A DNA stretch of 64,000 bases from JAZDRH01 sp047470865 (GCF_047470865.1 NZ_JAZDRH010000018.1:1-64000), one strand, 5' to 3'; counted from the first letter of the stretch, positions 17,522 to 26,927 are shown. The notes: generated by a model not told the origin, from the letters alone. Made by a program: numbers and translations.

Positions 17522-19567
17522 TTATTGTGCTTCGTTGACGCTTGGCGTCATACCTGTAGTGTTATTTAACAAGCTATCTGTTGCGGTTTGAATATAGGCA
17601 TTGAGTTGCTCTAAAAACACTTTTTCTGCAGCAATATCGGTGATTTTGCGTGCATTAGGTTGGCTGCCTAGTTCAAATTGCCAGATCCGTGCTTCTTGAT
17701 CCTTAGGCTTGATCATAATTTGATTATCTTTGATATAACCAACAGTTTGGTCATTCCCAGAGGGTTTGATTAAGGCAAAACCACGATCAGATGCCTTTAG
17801 ACTTAATAGGTCACGCCCCCAGCATTGGTTCTGAATTTTGCTATCAAGGCGTCCCATAATCGTAGGAACAAGGTCAACTTGAGAGGCGACTACATCATTA
17901 GTAGTGCCAAATTTTTCTTGTATGCCAGGTGCAATCATTAACATAGGTACATAATGGCGGAATAAATCCATTTCGGTTAACTGAACTGGAGCACCAAAGC
18001 CGTGGTCGCCCACAATAACAATCAAGCTATCTTTGTACCAAGGCTGTTGTTTGGCTTCTTCCATAAAGCGGCCTAATGCCCAGTCGGCATAACGCATGGC
18101 AGTGAGCTGCTCATTTAAACGGCCTTGATCTGTTACCGGCTCAATTTCTAATTTAGGCGGTATAGCATAAGGCGTGTGGTTAGATAGTGTTTGCAATAAA
18201 GCATAAAAAGGTTTGTGAGGATCTTTTTTGCCTAGCTCAACAATGGCTTTATCAAACATATCTTGGTCTGAAACACCCCAAGTCGGGTCAGAATACACAG
18301 GATTTACATAGTCTTTACGGCCAATAAAGTTGCGCATACCTTGGTTGCCAAAGAAACCTAACTGGTTGTCCCAAGCAAAGTCGCCATTGTAGACATAGAT
18401 ATCGTCAAAACCACGTGAACTAAGTTGCTGCGGTAAACCAGAGAACTTATTAGAACCTTCAGGGCTTTGCATTAAATATTCGAAGGATGGCAGGTTAGGA
18501 AAGCAGGCCATGGTGGCAAACATACCTTGGTGCGTACGAGTGCCATTAGAGAAGAAGCGCGTAAACAATAAGCCTTCTTTGCTTAGGCGGTCGAAGTTTG
18601 GCGTGATATTGTCTTGCGAGCCTAAAGCACCAACATAACGGCCAGCAAAGCTTTCCATGAGAATAACCACAACATGTTTAACTTCAGGTAGATCGGTATT
18701 GGCTGGCGCCGTACTAATGCGGCGAATAGCAGCAGTGTTGGTATCAATCAGCTGATCATACTCTGTAGTGATCATTTTGCGTGTTACATCAATGGCATGT
18801 GATAAGGCTAAGGGTGATTTCCAAATATAATCACGGCGTGGCGAAAATACCGTTGAAGCCGCATCATAAAATTGCATCACAGGGTTTAAGCCCAAATGGT
18901 TAGCAAATAAGGATTCTGTAGTAAATACATCCCCCCAACGCAAAGGCGGGCCTTGGCGTAAAGTGCCGCGTGCGGCTACAACGGCAACTAATAGGCATAC
19001 AACAAAGGTAGCTAGCTGAATAGGGTAGGTGGTTTTACTGGCTGTGCGTCGGCTACGGGTAAAGCGTTCAAGACGGCTAAATATAAAATAGCTTAATAAG
19101 CTTAACGCCAGCCAAGCTAGCAATAGCTTGACGACTGGAAAGCCATACCAAAGCATGCTTAAAACAGTGGCAGGATCTTCTTGCAAATATTGAAATAGGA
19201 GATTGTTTAAGCGCTGATGGTATTCACGGTAAAAATCAAGCTCCACAATGCCAAGTAAACTAGAAAAGCTTGCCATAATGGTTAGCCAGATCACCATAGC
19301 GCGGCGGCATTGCATAAGCTTTGGCGCCAATAAAATAAGTAATAAGGGAATACTAAAATAAATGGCAATGCGTAAGTCAAAGCGTAGGCCATTGGCAAAG
19401 GCTTCTACAATATCACTGCTGCTGGTTTGATTTAATAAGTCGCTATTGTAGACCAATAACAATGCACGCAATCCGGCAAAGAGTAATAGCCAAATAATAA
19501 TACTTAGGCTAACAAAACTTAGATGAGAGGGGAGAGAGTAAACAATAGGTGGTTTGCTTTTTGCCAT
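17522..19567 (-). CDS. LtaS-family phosphoglycerol transferase / sulfatase
   Basis: An inner-membrane enzyme of the LTA-synthase/OpgB alkaline-phosphatase superfamily. About five N-terminal helices (residues 1-220) are followed by a large periplasmic catalytic domain. Active-site features are the metal-binding Glu in VVILMESFAGRY, the likely Thr nucleophile in NGTRTHQGMFAT and the metal site VGDHGFG. In Gram-negatives such proteins move phosphoglycerol or phosphoethanolamine groups onto glycans or lipids; the acceptor here is unknown. The 681-residue length is normal. It is monocistronic. Confidence 0.87.
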   Translation of the reverse strand: MAKSKPPIVYSLPSHLSFVSLSIIIWLLLFAGLRALLLVYNSDLLNQTSSSDIVEAFANGLRFDLRIAIYFSIPLLLILLAPKLMQCRRAMVIWLTIMASFSSLLGIVELDFYREYHQRLNNLLFQYLQEDPATVLSMLWYGFPVVKLLLAWLALSLLSYFIFSRLERFTRSRRTASKTTYPIQLATFVVCLLVAVVAARGTLRQGPPLRWGDVFTTESLFANHLGLNPVMQFYDAASTVFSPRRDYIWKSPLALSHAIDVTRKMITTEYDQLIDTNTAAIRRISTAPANTDLPEVKHVVVILMESFAGRYVGALGSQDNITPNFDRLSKEGLLFTRFFSNGTRTHQGMFATMACFPNLPSFEYLMQSPEGSNKFSGLPQQLSSRGFDDIYVYNGDFAWDNQLGFFGNQGMRNFIGRKDYVNPVYSDPTWGVSDQDMFDKAIVELGKKDPHKPFYALLQTLSNHTPYAIPPKLEIEPVTDQGRLNEQLTAMRYADWALGRFMEEAKQQPWYKDSLIVIVGDHGFGAPVQLTEMDLFRHYVPMLMIAPGIQEKFGTTNDVVASQVDLVPTIMGRLDSKIQNQCWGRDLLSLKASDRGFALIKPSGNDQTVGYIKDNQIMIKPKDQEARIWQFELGSQPNARKITDIAAEKVFLEQLNAYIQTATDSLLNNTTGMTPSVNEAQ

Positions 19568-19781
19568 GATTAGAATAGCCAGTTAAAACGCTAGTGGTTG
19601 AGCGTGCAGGTTAAAATAGAGAGTTATATTCAGTTGTAGATGCATATCAGCAAGGTAGTGATGGTTTTTTTCACTGGATTTAGGCCGATATGACATTTGT
19701 CCAGCTTAATTTGTTCCATGTTAAGCATTTGTTCAGATATTTCTACTGAACACATCCTGTTTTTACATTATTAAGGATAAA
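19568..19781. other. Intergenic region upstream of the LtaS-like gene
   Basis: About 210 bp of AT-rich DNA between two minus-strand genes, presumed to hold the promoter of the LtaS-like gene. I see no gene or RNA element in it. Confidence 0.35.
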
Positions 19782-19812
19782 TTAACCGCCAGAAATACTT
19801 CATGGCGGTTAA
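19782..19812 (-). terminator. Terminator-like hairpin after the penicillin acylase gene
   Basis: A 10-bp perfect stem TTAACCGCCA / TGGCGGTTAA with an 11-nt loop, followed on the minus strand by a moderately U-rich tract. It lies directly downstream of the acylase stop. Confidence 0.7.
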
Positions 19813-19816
19813 CTGT

Positions 19817-22177
19817 TTAAGGTATGAGCGTTAAGGTTGATTGTGTATTACTGGCAATATCACTGTCTTTAAGCCACATAGCACGGTACTTGCCTTGTAA
19901 GTAGTCTTGTGCTTGGTCGTTGTAATGTTTATCAAACAGCACACCGCTTTGACCAACAGGAATAACGGCCTGAGCCTGATCTGCTTGAGCAAAGTCGATC
20001 ACACGTCGAGTAGAAGGTCCATACACTACTTTCCAAGGCGCTAAGCTTGGCGTTTGTGCTTGATTATTTGGCAGTTCACGAGAGCCTGCGGTTGGAAATG
20101 GACCGACATCAAATATTTTATCTAAAGGCGCTTTATGCCCTAAAGGGTGTTTGTGACTAACGCTATTGACCTTAGACCATGCCCACTGTTGTGGGTCTGA
20201 ACCATATAGCTGCGTGAGATGGACTATGCTTTGTTGCCATGCCAGTTTTACAGCGTTAGCGCGCGAACCTTGGCTTTGCCACCAAATAGAATCTTTATTG
20301 GCGGTTAAGTTAGGAATAGCATTATCTATGTTGTGCGAGTGCATTAGGCTGTTAAAAACCTCAGCACCTAAAGCTGGCTTTAATGTGTTTTCTAATAGTT
20401 GGTGTAAAAAGCTGTAGTAGAGCGTTGCATTTACTGAGTCCAATTGAAACTCACCTTGCCATTGGCTGAGTGAAGCAATGAGTTGTTGCTCCTGTGTAGA
20501 CTGGGCTGCATCGGCAAGCTCTTGTAATAGTGGCTGTAATGTGCGAGCTGCATGGTCAGTCTTAACCATTAACTGCAACGCTTTAGAATCTTCGTTTGTC
20601 CACTGTTTATTAGGTTGGCGTAGGGCTTTGTCTAAAGCTAGTCCGCGCTCTTTAACATTGTAATAGCCAGGAATCTCAATGCCTTTAGGTGATGCCGTCT
20701 GGTAGTTTGCTGAAACAATATAGCCCTGTGCAGGATTGATAGCTTTAGGGTTATAAGAAAAATCATAAATACCAAATTTCTCTGCCTCGCCCTTATCTGC
20801 ATTTAAAATAAATAACGAATTTACTCCTTCTGGACGAATTGGCAAAGCACCAGCTGCCCACCAAGCAATATCACCTTGTGCATTAGCCCAAACAACATTC
20901 AACCCTGGTGAGTGAATCTGTTGTACTGCTTGTTCAGCTTTGTCGACAGTATTGGCTCGGTTTAATTGATAAATGGCGCTTAACAATGGATTGTCTGTTT
21001 CAGTTAGCGCCCACCACATGCTGATAGGCGTTTTATCTTCCCAGCCTTTGATTGCAGGGTTGATGATAGGGCCATAAGGCGTGCTAGCTAAGTCTAGAAT
21101 AACCGGGGCTTGGCCTTTAACGTTGATTTCATCACGCGCATGCTCAATGTTAACCCATTGCTGATTAACACGTACTTGATCAGGGTTATCGGGATTGCGA
21201 GTTTGGGCAATAAAATCAATATCGTCATTTTGGAACATGGTTAAGCTCCAACCAAATTCTTGGTTATGGCCTAACAAAGCGAAAGGAATAAGTGCCGCAT
21301 GAAAACCATAAAGCTCAAAATCAGGTGTTTTCAAACTGGCTTCGTACCAAACAGCTGGAGTCGAAAAAGAAATATGAGGATCACCAGCTAATAAAGGTTT
21401 GCCGCTTGCTGTTTTATTGCCTGCAATTACCCATGCATTACTGCCTTCAAATTGAGGTAAGCCTAACTCCATAATGCGTTGATTGGTTAAGTAGGCGAGT
21501 TGGTTAAACGCGGCCCAATCAATGCGATTTGTCGCCTGTAAGTCAACATCGGCTTGTTCAAAGTTAAAGTCAAAAATAGCTAAATACTCAGGGCCTAGCT
21601 CATCACGAATATAAGTAAGACTAGGCTCTGTCTTAAATGCATTGGCAAAGCTAAAGGCTAAATAGCCAGCCGCCGCAATAGTATCTTCAATGGTGAAAGG
21701 ACGTGGCTCAATGCCTAAAATTTCAAATTCGAGTGGGCGGCTATTGTTATCTTGGAAACTATTAATGCCGTCTAGATAAGCTTGTAACGCTTTTACTTCG
21801 GGGCTGTTAAGGTCTAGTTTTCTACTGTATTGCTGAGCAAATTGGTTAACCCGTAATGTGCGAAACACGCGGTCAATGGGCACTAGATCAGGCCCTAAAA
21901 TTTCCGCTAATTGTCCACGCGATAAACGGCGCAACATTTCCATTTGAAATAAACGATCTTGTGCTTGTACATAGCCTAAAGCGCGGTACATATCCAGCTC
22001 ATTCTGTGCCTGAATATGTGGAATACCTCGCTGATCGTAGTTGACTGTAACGAGAGCAGATAGCCCAGCTAATACGAGACTGCCTTCACGCTGGGGAAAT
22101 TTACTGCGCAGATGAAAGGTAACCGCGGCAGCAATAATTAGCACTAATGCAGTGAATACATAAAATAAGCGCTTCAT
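19817..22177 (-). CDS. Penicillin acylase family (Ntn-hydrolase) protein
   Basis: A periplasmic N-terminal-nucleophile amidase of the penicillin acylase / acyl-homoserine-lactone acylase family. Residues 4-22 form a signal or anchor helix. The alpha chain is followed by the autoproteolytic site LPQFEGSNAW: cleavage before Ser246 exposes the catalytic Ser at the beta-chain N-terminus. The conserved LLAGDPH follows. At 786 residues it is of usual length. It may cleave beta-lactams, AHL signals or other N-acyl amides; the sequence does not decide which. It sits 63 bp downstream of tatD and could be its own unit. Confidence 0.9.
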   Translation of the reverse strand: MKRLFYVFTALVLIIAAAVTFHLRSKFPQREGSLVLAGLSALVTVNYDQRGIPHIQAQNELDMYRALGYVQAQDRLFQMEMLRRLSRGQLAEILGPDLVPIDRVFRTLRVNQFAQQYSRKLDLNSPEVKALQAYLDGINSFQDNNSRPLEFEILGIEPRPFTIEDTIAAAGYLAFSFANAFKTEPSLTYIRDELGPEYLAIFDFNFEQADVDLQATNRIDWAAFNQLAYLTNQRIMELGLPQFEGSNAWVIAGNKTASGKPLLAGDPHISFSTPAVWYEASLKTPDFELYGFHAALIPFALLGHNQEFGWSLTMFQNDDIDFIAQTRNPDNPDQVRVNQQWVNIEHARDEINVKGQAPVILDLASTPYGPIINPAIKGWEDKTPISMWWALTETDNPLLSAIYQLNRANTVDKAEQAVQQIHSPGLNVVWANAQGDIAWWAAGALPIRPEGVNSLFILNADKGEAEKFGIYDFSYNPKAINPAQGYIVSANYQTASPKGIEIPGYYNVKERGLALDKALRQPNKQWTNEDSKALQLMVKTDHAARTLQPLLQELADAAQSTQEQQLIASLSQWQGEFQLDSVNATLYYSFLHQLLENTLKPALGAEVFNSLMHSHNIDNAIPNLTANKDSIWWQSQGSRANAVKLAWQQSIVHLTQLYGSDPQQWAWSKVNSVSHKHPLGHKAPLDKIFDVGPFPTAGSRELPNNQAQTPSLAPWKVVYGPSTRRVIDFAQADQAQAVIPVGQSGVLFDKHYNDQAQDYLQGKYRAMWLKDSDIASNTQSTLTLIP

Positions 22178-22240
22178 AGCAGTCCTTTGATTATTGATAT
22201 AGGGCTTGGCTAACTATAGCGGCTAGCTAGTATTTATGCT

Positions 22241-23029
22241 TTATTCGATAGTCGACCAATGGAATAACTGTTGCACATTATTTGTGGTGATTTGAGCCAA
22301 CTGCTCAGGGCTGATCTGTTTAAGCTGCGCCAGTTGTTGGCAAATTTGCGGCAAAAATTCAGGGCTGTTGCGCTGCTTGGCATGGAAACTAGGTGGCATA
22401 TCGGGTGCATCTGTTTCTAATACCCAGTGCTGTGTAGGTATTTTTCTAAAGACAAGGTGCAAGCGTTTGGCTTGCTCCCACGTAGCCGCCCCGCCAATAC
22501 CTAAGTAAAAACCTAATTTAAGATATTCTTTAGCTTCTTCAAGACTGCCTGAAAAGGCATGCACAATACCGCCACGTTCTAGTTTTACCTGTTTTAAGTA
22601 TTTCACCGTGTCAGCATGGGCACGGCGCACATGCAAGCAAACGGGTAAATAAAATTGTTTAGCTATTTCAAGTTGTGCTTGAAATAGCTTTTGCTGCTTG
22701 GTTTTATCTAATTCTGCAAGGTAGTAATCCAAACCAATTTCACCTACAGCCACACACTTATTGTGCTGAGAGAAGCGTTGTAGATAGGTTTCCAGTTGTA
22801 TTAAATCCTGCTGTGTATGCTGTGCTAAAAACATAGGATGCAAGCCAAAAGCAGCATAAAGCATTGAGTGCTGTTGGCAGAGCTGCCATAGTTTGTCCCA
22901 GTTTGCTAAGCTAATTCCCATTACTAAAGCACGCTTTACGCCAAGCGCTTGGCAGCCTGCCAGCACTTGCAAGCGGTCATGCTCAAACACGGCAAAATCT
23001 AAATGTGTGTGGCTATCAATCAGCTGCAT
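22241..23029 (-). CDS. tatD: TatD-family metal-dependent hydrolase
   Basis: A cytoplasmic TIM-barrel metallohydrolase of the TatD DNase family, 262 residues long. Metal ligands are visible in order: DSHTHLDF at the N-terminus, GEIGLDYY, LHVRRA, HAFSG and the C-terminal ETDAPDM. Members act as 3'-5' nucleases or deacetylases, and the in vivo role is unsettled. It is immediately downstream of prfC but separated from it by a terminator. Confidence 0.93.
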   Translation of the reverse strand: MQLIDSHTHLDFAVFEHDRLQVLAGCQALGVKRALVMGISLANWDKLWQLCQQHSMLYAAFGLHPMFLAQHTQQDLIQLETYLQRFSQHNKCVAVGEIGLDYYLAELDKTKQQKLFQAQLEIAKQFYLPVCLHVRRAHADTVKYLKQVKLERGGIVHAFSGSLEEAKEYLKLGFYLGIGGAATWEQAKRLHLVFRKIPTQHWVLETDAPDMPPSFHAKQRNSPEFLPQICQQLAQLKQISPEQLAQITTNNVQQLFHWSTIE

Positions 23030-23060
23030 ACTTTAGCTAAAGCTCCAGCGGCGCAGATAT

Positions 23061-23085
23061 AAAAACGCAGGCATAAAGCCTGCGT
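23061..23085 (-). terminator. Intrinsic terminator of prfC
   Basis: Perfect 8-bp stem ACGCAGGC / GCCTGCGT with a 5-nt loop. On the minus strand it is followed by a T-run. It lies 6 bp past the prfC stop. Confidence 0.88.
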
Positions 23086-23090
23086 AGTGA

Positions 23091-24680
23091 TTAATGATGC
23101 TCGCGCGTGGCACGGAATTTAATATCTGGCCAACGTTCTTCCATTAAGCTTAGGTTGACTCGCGTTGGTGCCAAATAAGTTAAATGACCACCGCCATCAA
23201 TCGCAAGGTTTTCTAAGGCTTTATTGCTGAATTCTTCAAGCTTTTTCTTATCGCTGCATTCAATCCAACGCGCAGACCACACGTTGACCGATTCATAGAT
23301 ACATTCTACCTTGTATTCTTCTTTTAAGCGGCTTGCCACCACATCAAACTGCAACACACCAACTGCGCCCAAAATAATGTCGTTATTGCGTTCTGGGAAG
23401 AATACTTGAGTAGCGCCTTCTTCGGCTAATTCCTGCAAACCTTGACGCAGTTGCTTAGATTTTAGCGGATCTTTCAGGCGCACACGGCGGAATAATTCTG
23501 GCGCAAAGTGTGGAATACCTGTAAATGACAGCTTCTCGCCCGAAGTAAAGGTATCACCAATTTGAATGGTGCCATGATTATGCAAACCAATAATATCGCC
23601 CGCATAGGCTTCTTCTAAACGCTCACGGTCACTGGAGAAAAAGGTTAGCGCATCGGCAATTTTAATGTCTTTATTAATGCGTGCATGCTGCATTTTCATG
23701 CCTTGCTCATACTTACCTGAACAAACACGCATAAACGCAATACGGTCGCGATGGCGCGGATCCATATTGGCTTGAATTTTAAACACAAAACCTGTGAAAG
23801 CTTCTTCTGTTGGCAGCACTTCGCGCTCTTGTGTCATACGTGGCTGCGGTGCTGGCGACCAGTCTACAAAGGCATTTAGCACATGATCAACACCAAAGTT
23901 ACCTAGAGCCGTACCAAAGAACACAGGCGTCATTTGCCCTTTTAAAAATTCGTCATGGTTAAACTCATGGCAAGCACCTTGCACTAACTCCAGTTCTTCA
24001 ATGAAGTTATCGTAATTATCACCAATCAGTGCACGAGCCTCATCACTGTCTAAGCCTTGAATTTTTTTCACTTCAGTGCGCTCATGACCATGACCGGCGG
24101 TGTAAACAAAAATGCAGTCATCAGAAAGGTGATAAACACCTTTGAACTCACGGTAAGAGCCTATTGGCCAAGTGATAGGCGCTGCTTTAATTTTGAGTAC
24201 GTCTTCAATTTCATCCAGCAGCTCAATAGGATCACGAATATCACGGTCGAGTTTATTGATAAAACTGATAATTGGCGTATCGCGTAAACGACAAACATCC
24301 ATTAAAGCAATAGTACGTGGCTCAACCCCTTTACCGCCATCGAGCATCATCAAGGCACTGTCTACCGCCGTCAGTGTGCGATAGGTATCTTCTGAGAAGT
24401 CTTCGTGGCCTGGGGTATCCAGCAGGTTGATCATATGCTCACGATAAGGAAACTGCATAACCGAGGTGGTAATAGAAATACCCCGTTGCTTCTCCATCTC
24501 CATCCAGTCAGACGTAGCATGGCGATCAGACTTACGCGACTTAACAGTACCCGCCACCGAAATAGCTTGTCCCATTAACAGTAAACGCTCAGTAATGGTT
24601 GTTTTACCAGCGTCAGGGTGAGAAATAATAGCGAAGGTGCGGCGTTTCGCGACTTCATTAAGAAAATCTTGGTTTGCCAT
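23091..24680 (-). CDS. prfC: Peptide chain release factor 3 (PrfC), 5' end supplied by the mobile element
   Basis: A translational GTPase that recycles RF1/RF2 from the ribosome after termination, 529 residues long. G-motifs: SHPDAGKTT (P-loop), RGISITTS (switch), DTPGHEDF and NKLDRD. The N-terminus (MANQDFLNEVAKRR) differs from the native version stranded at 47.2 kb (MSKLAAEVAKHR), so this element-borne 5' end, with its promoter, now drives the gene. That is the known outcome of SXT/R391 insertion at prfC. The reading frame is kept and the fused protein looks functional. Confidence 0.96.
   Translation of the reverse strand: MANQDFLNEVAKRRTFAIISHPDAGKTTITERLLLMGQAISVAGTVKSRKSDRHATSDWMEMEKQRGISITTSVMQFPYREHMINLLDTPGHEDFSEDTYRTLTAVDSALMMLDGGKGVEPRTIALMDVCRLRDTPIISFINKLDRDIRDPIELLDEIEDVLKIKAAPITWPIGSYREFKGVYHLSDDCIFVYTAGHGHERTEVKKIQGLDSDEARALIGDNYDNFIEELELVQGACHEFNHDEFLKGQMTPVFFGTALGNFGVDHVLNAFVDWSPAPQPRMTQEREVLPTEEAFTGFVFKIQANMDPRHRDRIAFMRVCSGKYEQGMKMQHARINKDIKIADALTFFSSDRERLEEAYAGDIIGLHNHGTIQIGDTFTSGEKLSFTGIPHFAPELFRRVRLKDPLKSKQLRQGLQELAEEGATQVFFPERNNDIILGAVGVLQFDVVASRLKEEYKVECIYESVNVWSARWIECSDKKKLEEFSNKALENLAIDGGGHLTYLAPTRVNLSLMEERWPDIKFRATREHH
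24610..24657. repeat. Attachment-site copy inside prfC (element left junction)
   Basis: A 48-bp sequence matching 47172-47219 at 47 of 48 positions in the same orientation. The identity ends sharply on both sides. These are the two att copies expected on either side of an element integrated at the 5' end of prfC. Confidence 0.9.
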
Positions 24681-24835
24681 GAGTAAATTCTTTTAGTTGG
24701 TACACGGATTAGCAGAGGGTTTCACAAATACACTTTTCAGTTCGTCAACCGTTAAGTCCGTAGTGTTAATCGTAATTGGCCTATATTTTCGCTGATCTTG
24801 ACTTTATAAACAATCAATAGATATATTCCATTGGT
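24681..24835. other. Element-supplied promoter region of prfC
   Basis: An AT-rich stretch between the new prfC start and the structured region. It must now contain the prfC promoter on the minus strand. I see no integrase fragment here, where one might be expected at the element end. Confidence 0.45.
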
Positions 24836-25160
24836 GACTCCTTAATTTGGTTGTGAAGGAGTCCCCCCAACTGGGGAGAACTCCCCTAATTGGGTGGTGA
24901 AAAGGCGAACCGCAAGGAACGTATGGTTGAGCATGTAAAAACATGCAGGCTATTTGTTTAAGGAGGCTAGCTACCTCTTAGTATCACTGAGAAAACTCAG
25001 CGGAGGGCTTCCTTTGAGCTCATGCTCTCAGGCGCAGATATCACTGAAACAGATCAGCAATATTTGATAGTCAGTGTAACCGTCTTATCCAGACAGGATA
25101 GTTAGAAAGATGCTCAATTCTTCCACCTAGCTGAAAGGCCATTACCTCACAGAGGATTAG
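24836..25160 (+). ncRNA. Candidate structured RNA or cis-element with eight stem-loops
   Basis: Perfect local inverted repeats follow one another: GACTCCTT/AAGGAGTC (24836-24863, 12-nt loop); a nested pair CCCAA/TTGGG around GGGGAG/CTCCCC (24866-24894); GCATGT/ACATGC with an AAAA loop (24931-24946); GAGG/CCTC (24963-24977); CTGAG/CTCAG with an AAAA loop (24987-25000); CACTGA/TCAGTG (25042-25076); TATCC/GGATA (25086-25100); and CCTC/GAGG (25145-25155). No long reading frame crosses it. It ends about 40 bp before the DUF1845-like start. It could be a leader RNA, a regulatory RNA or an origin-type site. Strand is assumed from the downstream gene. Confidence 0.55.
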
Positions 25161-25197
25161 GCTAGGGACTGATTATTGTCATATCAGGAGCAAACTT

Positions 25198-25800
25198 ATG
25201 GCCCAAGCAAAACCCAATTACTCAAAACCCATCTTTGAACAATCATTCACAATTAACAGCTTACAGGCACAACGTGTCGTTGACCGTGTTTTTAGACGGA
25301 TGGTCAGTGCGCTTTACGGAATCGATGTCATCCTGCGCATCATTGGCGATGAGAACGAAATTGATGAAGTGGAACAGATCATTAGCCAGTTGATCGAGGA
25401 TTGCGCTAAAGCGGTAGACAACGAACAAGCTCGTTTAGACAAACTGATGGAGTCCAACGGCATCGATGAAGTACCTGACTACACCGACCCGATTACCTTC
25501 AACGCCAAAATAAGCTCGCCCCAGGTTGGCTAGTTTGTCGGCTTAGTTCGCAAACTCGATGCATTGATGATCTCAATGGACACACTTTGGTTATCTAGCG
25601 TGCTTAGCAACAAACAACGTGCTGATGGTAACTACGCATGGCAACAGCGCATTATCAAACTGGCTCGACGTATTATTGATATCGAAATTCGCGCACGAAA
25701 ATCAGCCCAAGCTAAGGGTAAAGAAGCAGAAGTTGAACAAGCGGTGCCTTCAACCGATGACGATATCACTGAAGAGGAAACAGATACCCCCGCCAACTAG
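25198..25800 (+). pseudogene. PFL_4669/DUF1845 (AcaB-like) ICE protein, interrupted by an in-frame TAG
   Basis: A gene of 200 codons plus its stop, with an amber codon at 25531-25533 (codon 112). Reading through joins PQVG to FVGLVRKLDALM in the same frame and restores a protein typical of the integrative-element family TIGR03761/DUF1845, which I recall as AcaB-like. The original codon was most simply CAG. An in-frame ATG at 25564 could give a 78-residue C-terminal piece. AGGAGC lies before the ATG at 25198. In relatives this family belongs to element replication or regulation genes; its role here is presumably lost. Confidence 0.75.
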
Positions 25801-25821
25801 CCAACTGGGCTCCCATCAACC

Positions 25822-25840
25822 AGCCCCTCTCGAAGGGGCT
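25822..25840 (+). terminator. Hairpin terminator after the DUF1845-like gene
   Basis: 7-bp perfect stem AGCCCCT / AGGGGCT with a 5-nt loop, 21 bp past the stop and followed by a T-rich tract. Confidence 0.65.
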
Positions 25841-25908
25841 CTTCATCTTGCTGTATTTTCTATCAAAATCATTAAAATGAATTTAACTGTCATTTTTGGC
25901 TAATTTAC

Positions 25909-26234
25909 ATGAATAGAACTAATTTTCTCGTTACTTTCTTGATAGCGTTGTTCGCGCTACCTACATTTGCAGAACACCCAACATCGTTCAGTCAGGCAAA
26001 ACGATTTGCCCGAGAAATTTACCAAGACAACCAAAGTACGTTTTACTGTGGATGTAGCTATAGCAATGATGGTGCGATTGATGCTGCATCTTGCGGATAT
26101 GAACCAAGGAGGCAACCGAAACGAGGTGAACGCTTAGAGTGGGAGCATGTTGTCTCAGCATGGGAAATTGGCCATCAACGCCAATACTGGCAACAGATCA
26201 GAAGCGCGTTGCCCTGAATACAGAGAGGCTTTCA
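25909..26234 (+). pseudogene. Endonuclease I (EndA/NucM-like) fragment, frameshifted and truncated
   Basis: Starts with a signal peptide (residues 1-21, ending TFA) and shows the endonuclease I core: FYCGC, GAIDAASCGYEP and the catalytic-His motif EWEHVVSAWEIG. The frame stops at 26217 after 102 residues. Shifting by one base near 26190 recovers a sequence rich in family-like residues (NRSEARCPEYREAF), so there is a frameshift, after which the gene is cut at about 26234 by the 3' end of dsbC. Intact relatives have about 230 residues. The loss of the second half makes it inactive. Confidence 0.75.
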
Positions 26235-26927
26235 TTAACGCCCCTCCAACCAAGCAGAAAGGTCATAAGGACGACCTCGGCTGATGCGACCATCATTGGC
26301 GACAATGAAAGGCACACCTTGAATGCCCAGGATTTGAGCCGTCACCAAGGTACTCTGCATTGGTTCTAAGTTGCAGGCATCATCCTGTTCTAGGTTACCA
26401 ATCCGGCCATTGAGCAATGCATCGGTGGCCGCTTTCTTGTCACGCGCACAGCCAAGCTGGCGAACCTGACGCTCTGAATCAGGACCAAGCACTGGTATAG
26501 GGAGTATTTGGAAGGTGCATTCTTTGGTTAGTGGTAAGGCTTGTTTCAAAAGCTCATGGCAATGCGGGCACCGGGGGGCAGCAAAGACCACCACTTTCTT
26601 TTTGCCTTCGCCCAGCGTCAGTGGATTCAAATCATCCATTTTTAAGCCAAGACGACTTAAGTCCAGCGTGTTCCCCGCTTCACGAGTTTCTTCAAGGCTG
26701 GTAAGCAGCTTTTTGGACCAGGCATCATAGAGCGTGCCATCAATGACGAATCGGCCACTGTCTGACATGAAAACAATACGGCCATTGCTTTCGACCGCTT
26801 TCATACCCGTGACAGGTAAAGAAACCATGCCGTCAATTTTGCCAACGGGCGACACTTCAGACACAGGTTCAGCTTGAACCAATGGAGACAGCGCAAGCGC
26901 CAGAATAATTGGAGATAGTTTTCGCAT
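26235..26927 (-). CDS. dsbC: DsbC-like thiol:disulfide isomerase of the conjugation system
   Basis: A periplasmic disulfide isomerase, 230 residues with a signal peptide (about 1-19), an N-terminal dimerisation domain and a thioredoxin-fold domain carrying the CPHC active site (APRCPHCHELL). The cis-Pro element is GVPFIV. F-type/SXT-type conjugation systems encode such a DsbC next to the tra genes to fold the cysteine-rich pilus-assembly proteins. It is on the traA strand, downstream of the AbiE module, as in the SXT order. The ribosome binding site is GAGGACTCCTC-like, 8 bp upstream. Confidence 0.88.
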   Translation of the reverse strand: MRKLSPIILALALSPLVQAEPVSEVSPVGKIDGMVSLPVTGMKAVESNGRIVFMSDSGRFVIDGTLYDAWSKKLLTSLEETREAGNTLDLSRLGLKMDDLNPLTLGEGKKKVVVFAAPRCPHCHELLKQALPLTKECTFQILPIPVLGPDSERQVRQLGCARDKKAATDALLNGRIGNLEQDDACNLEPMQSTLVTAQILGIQGVPFIVANDGRISRGRPYDLSAWLEGR

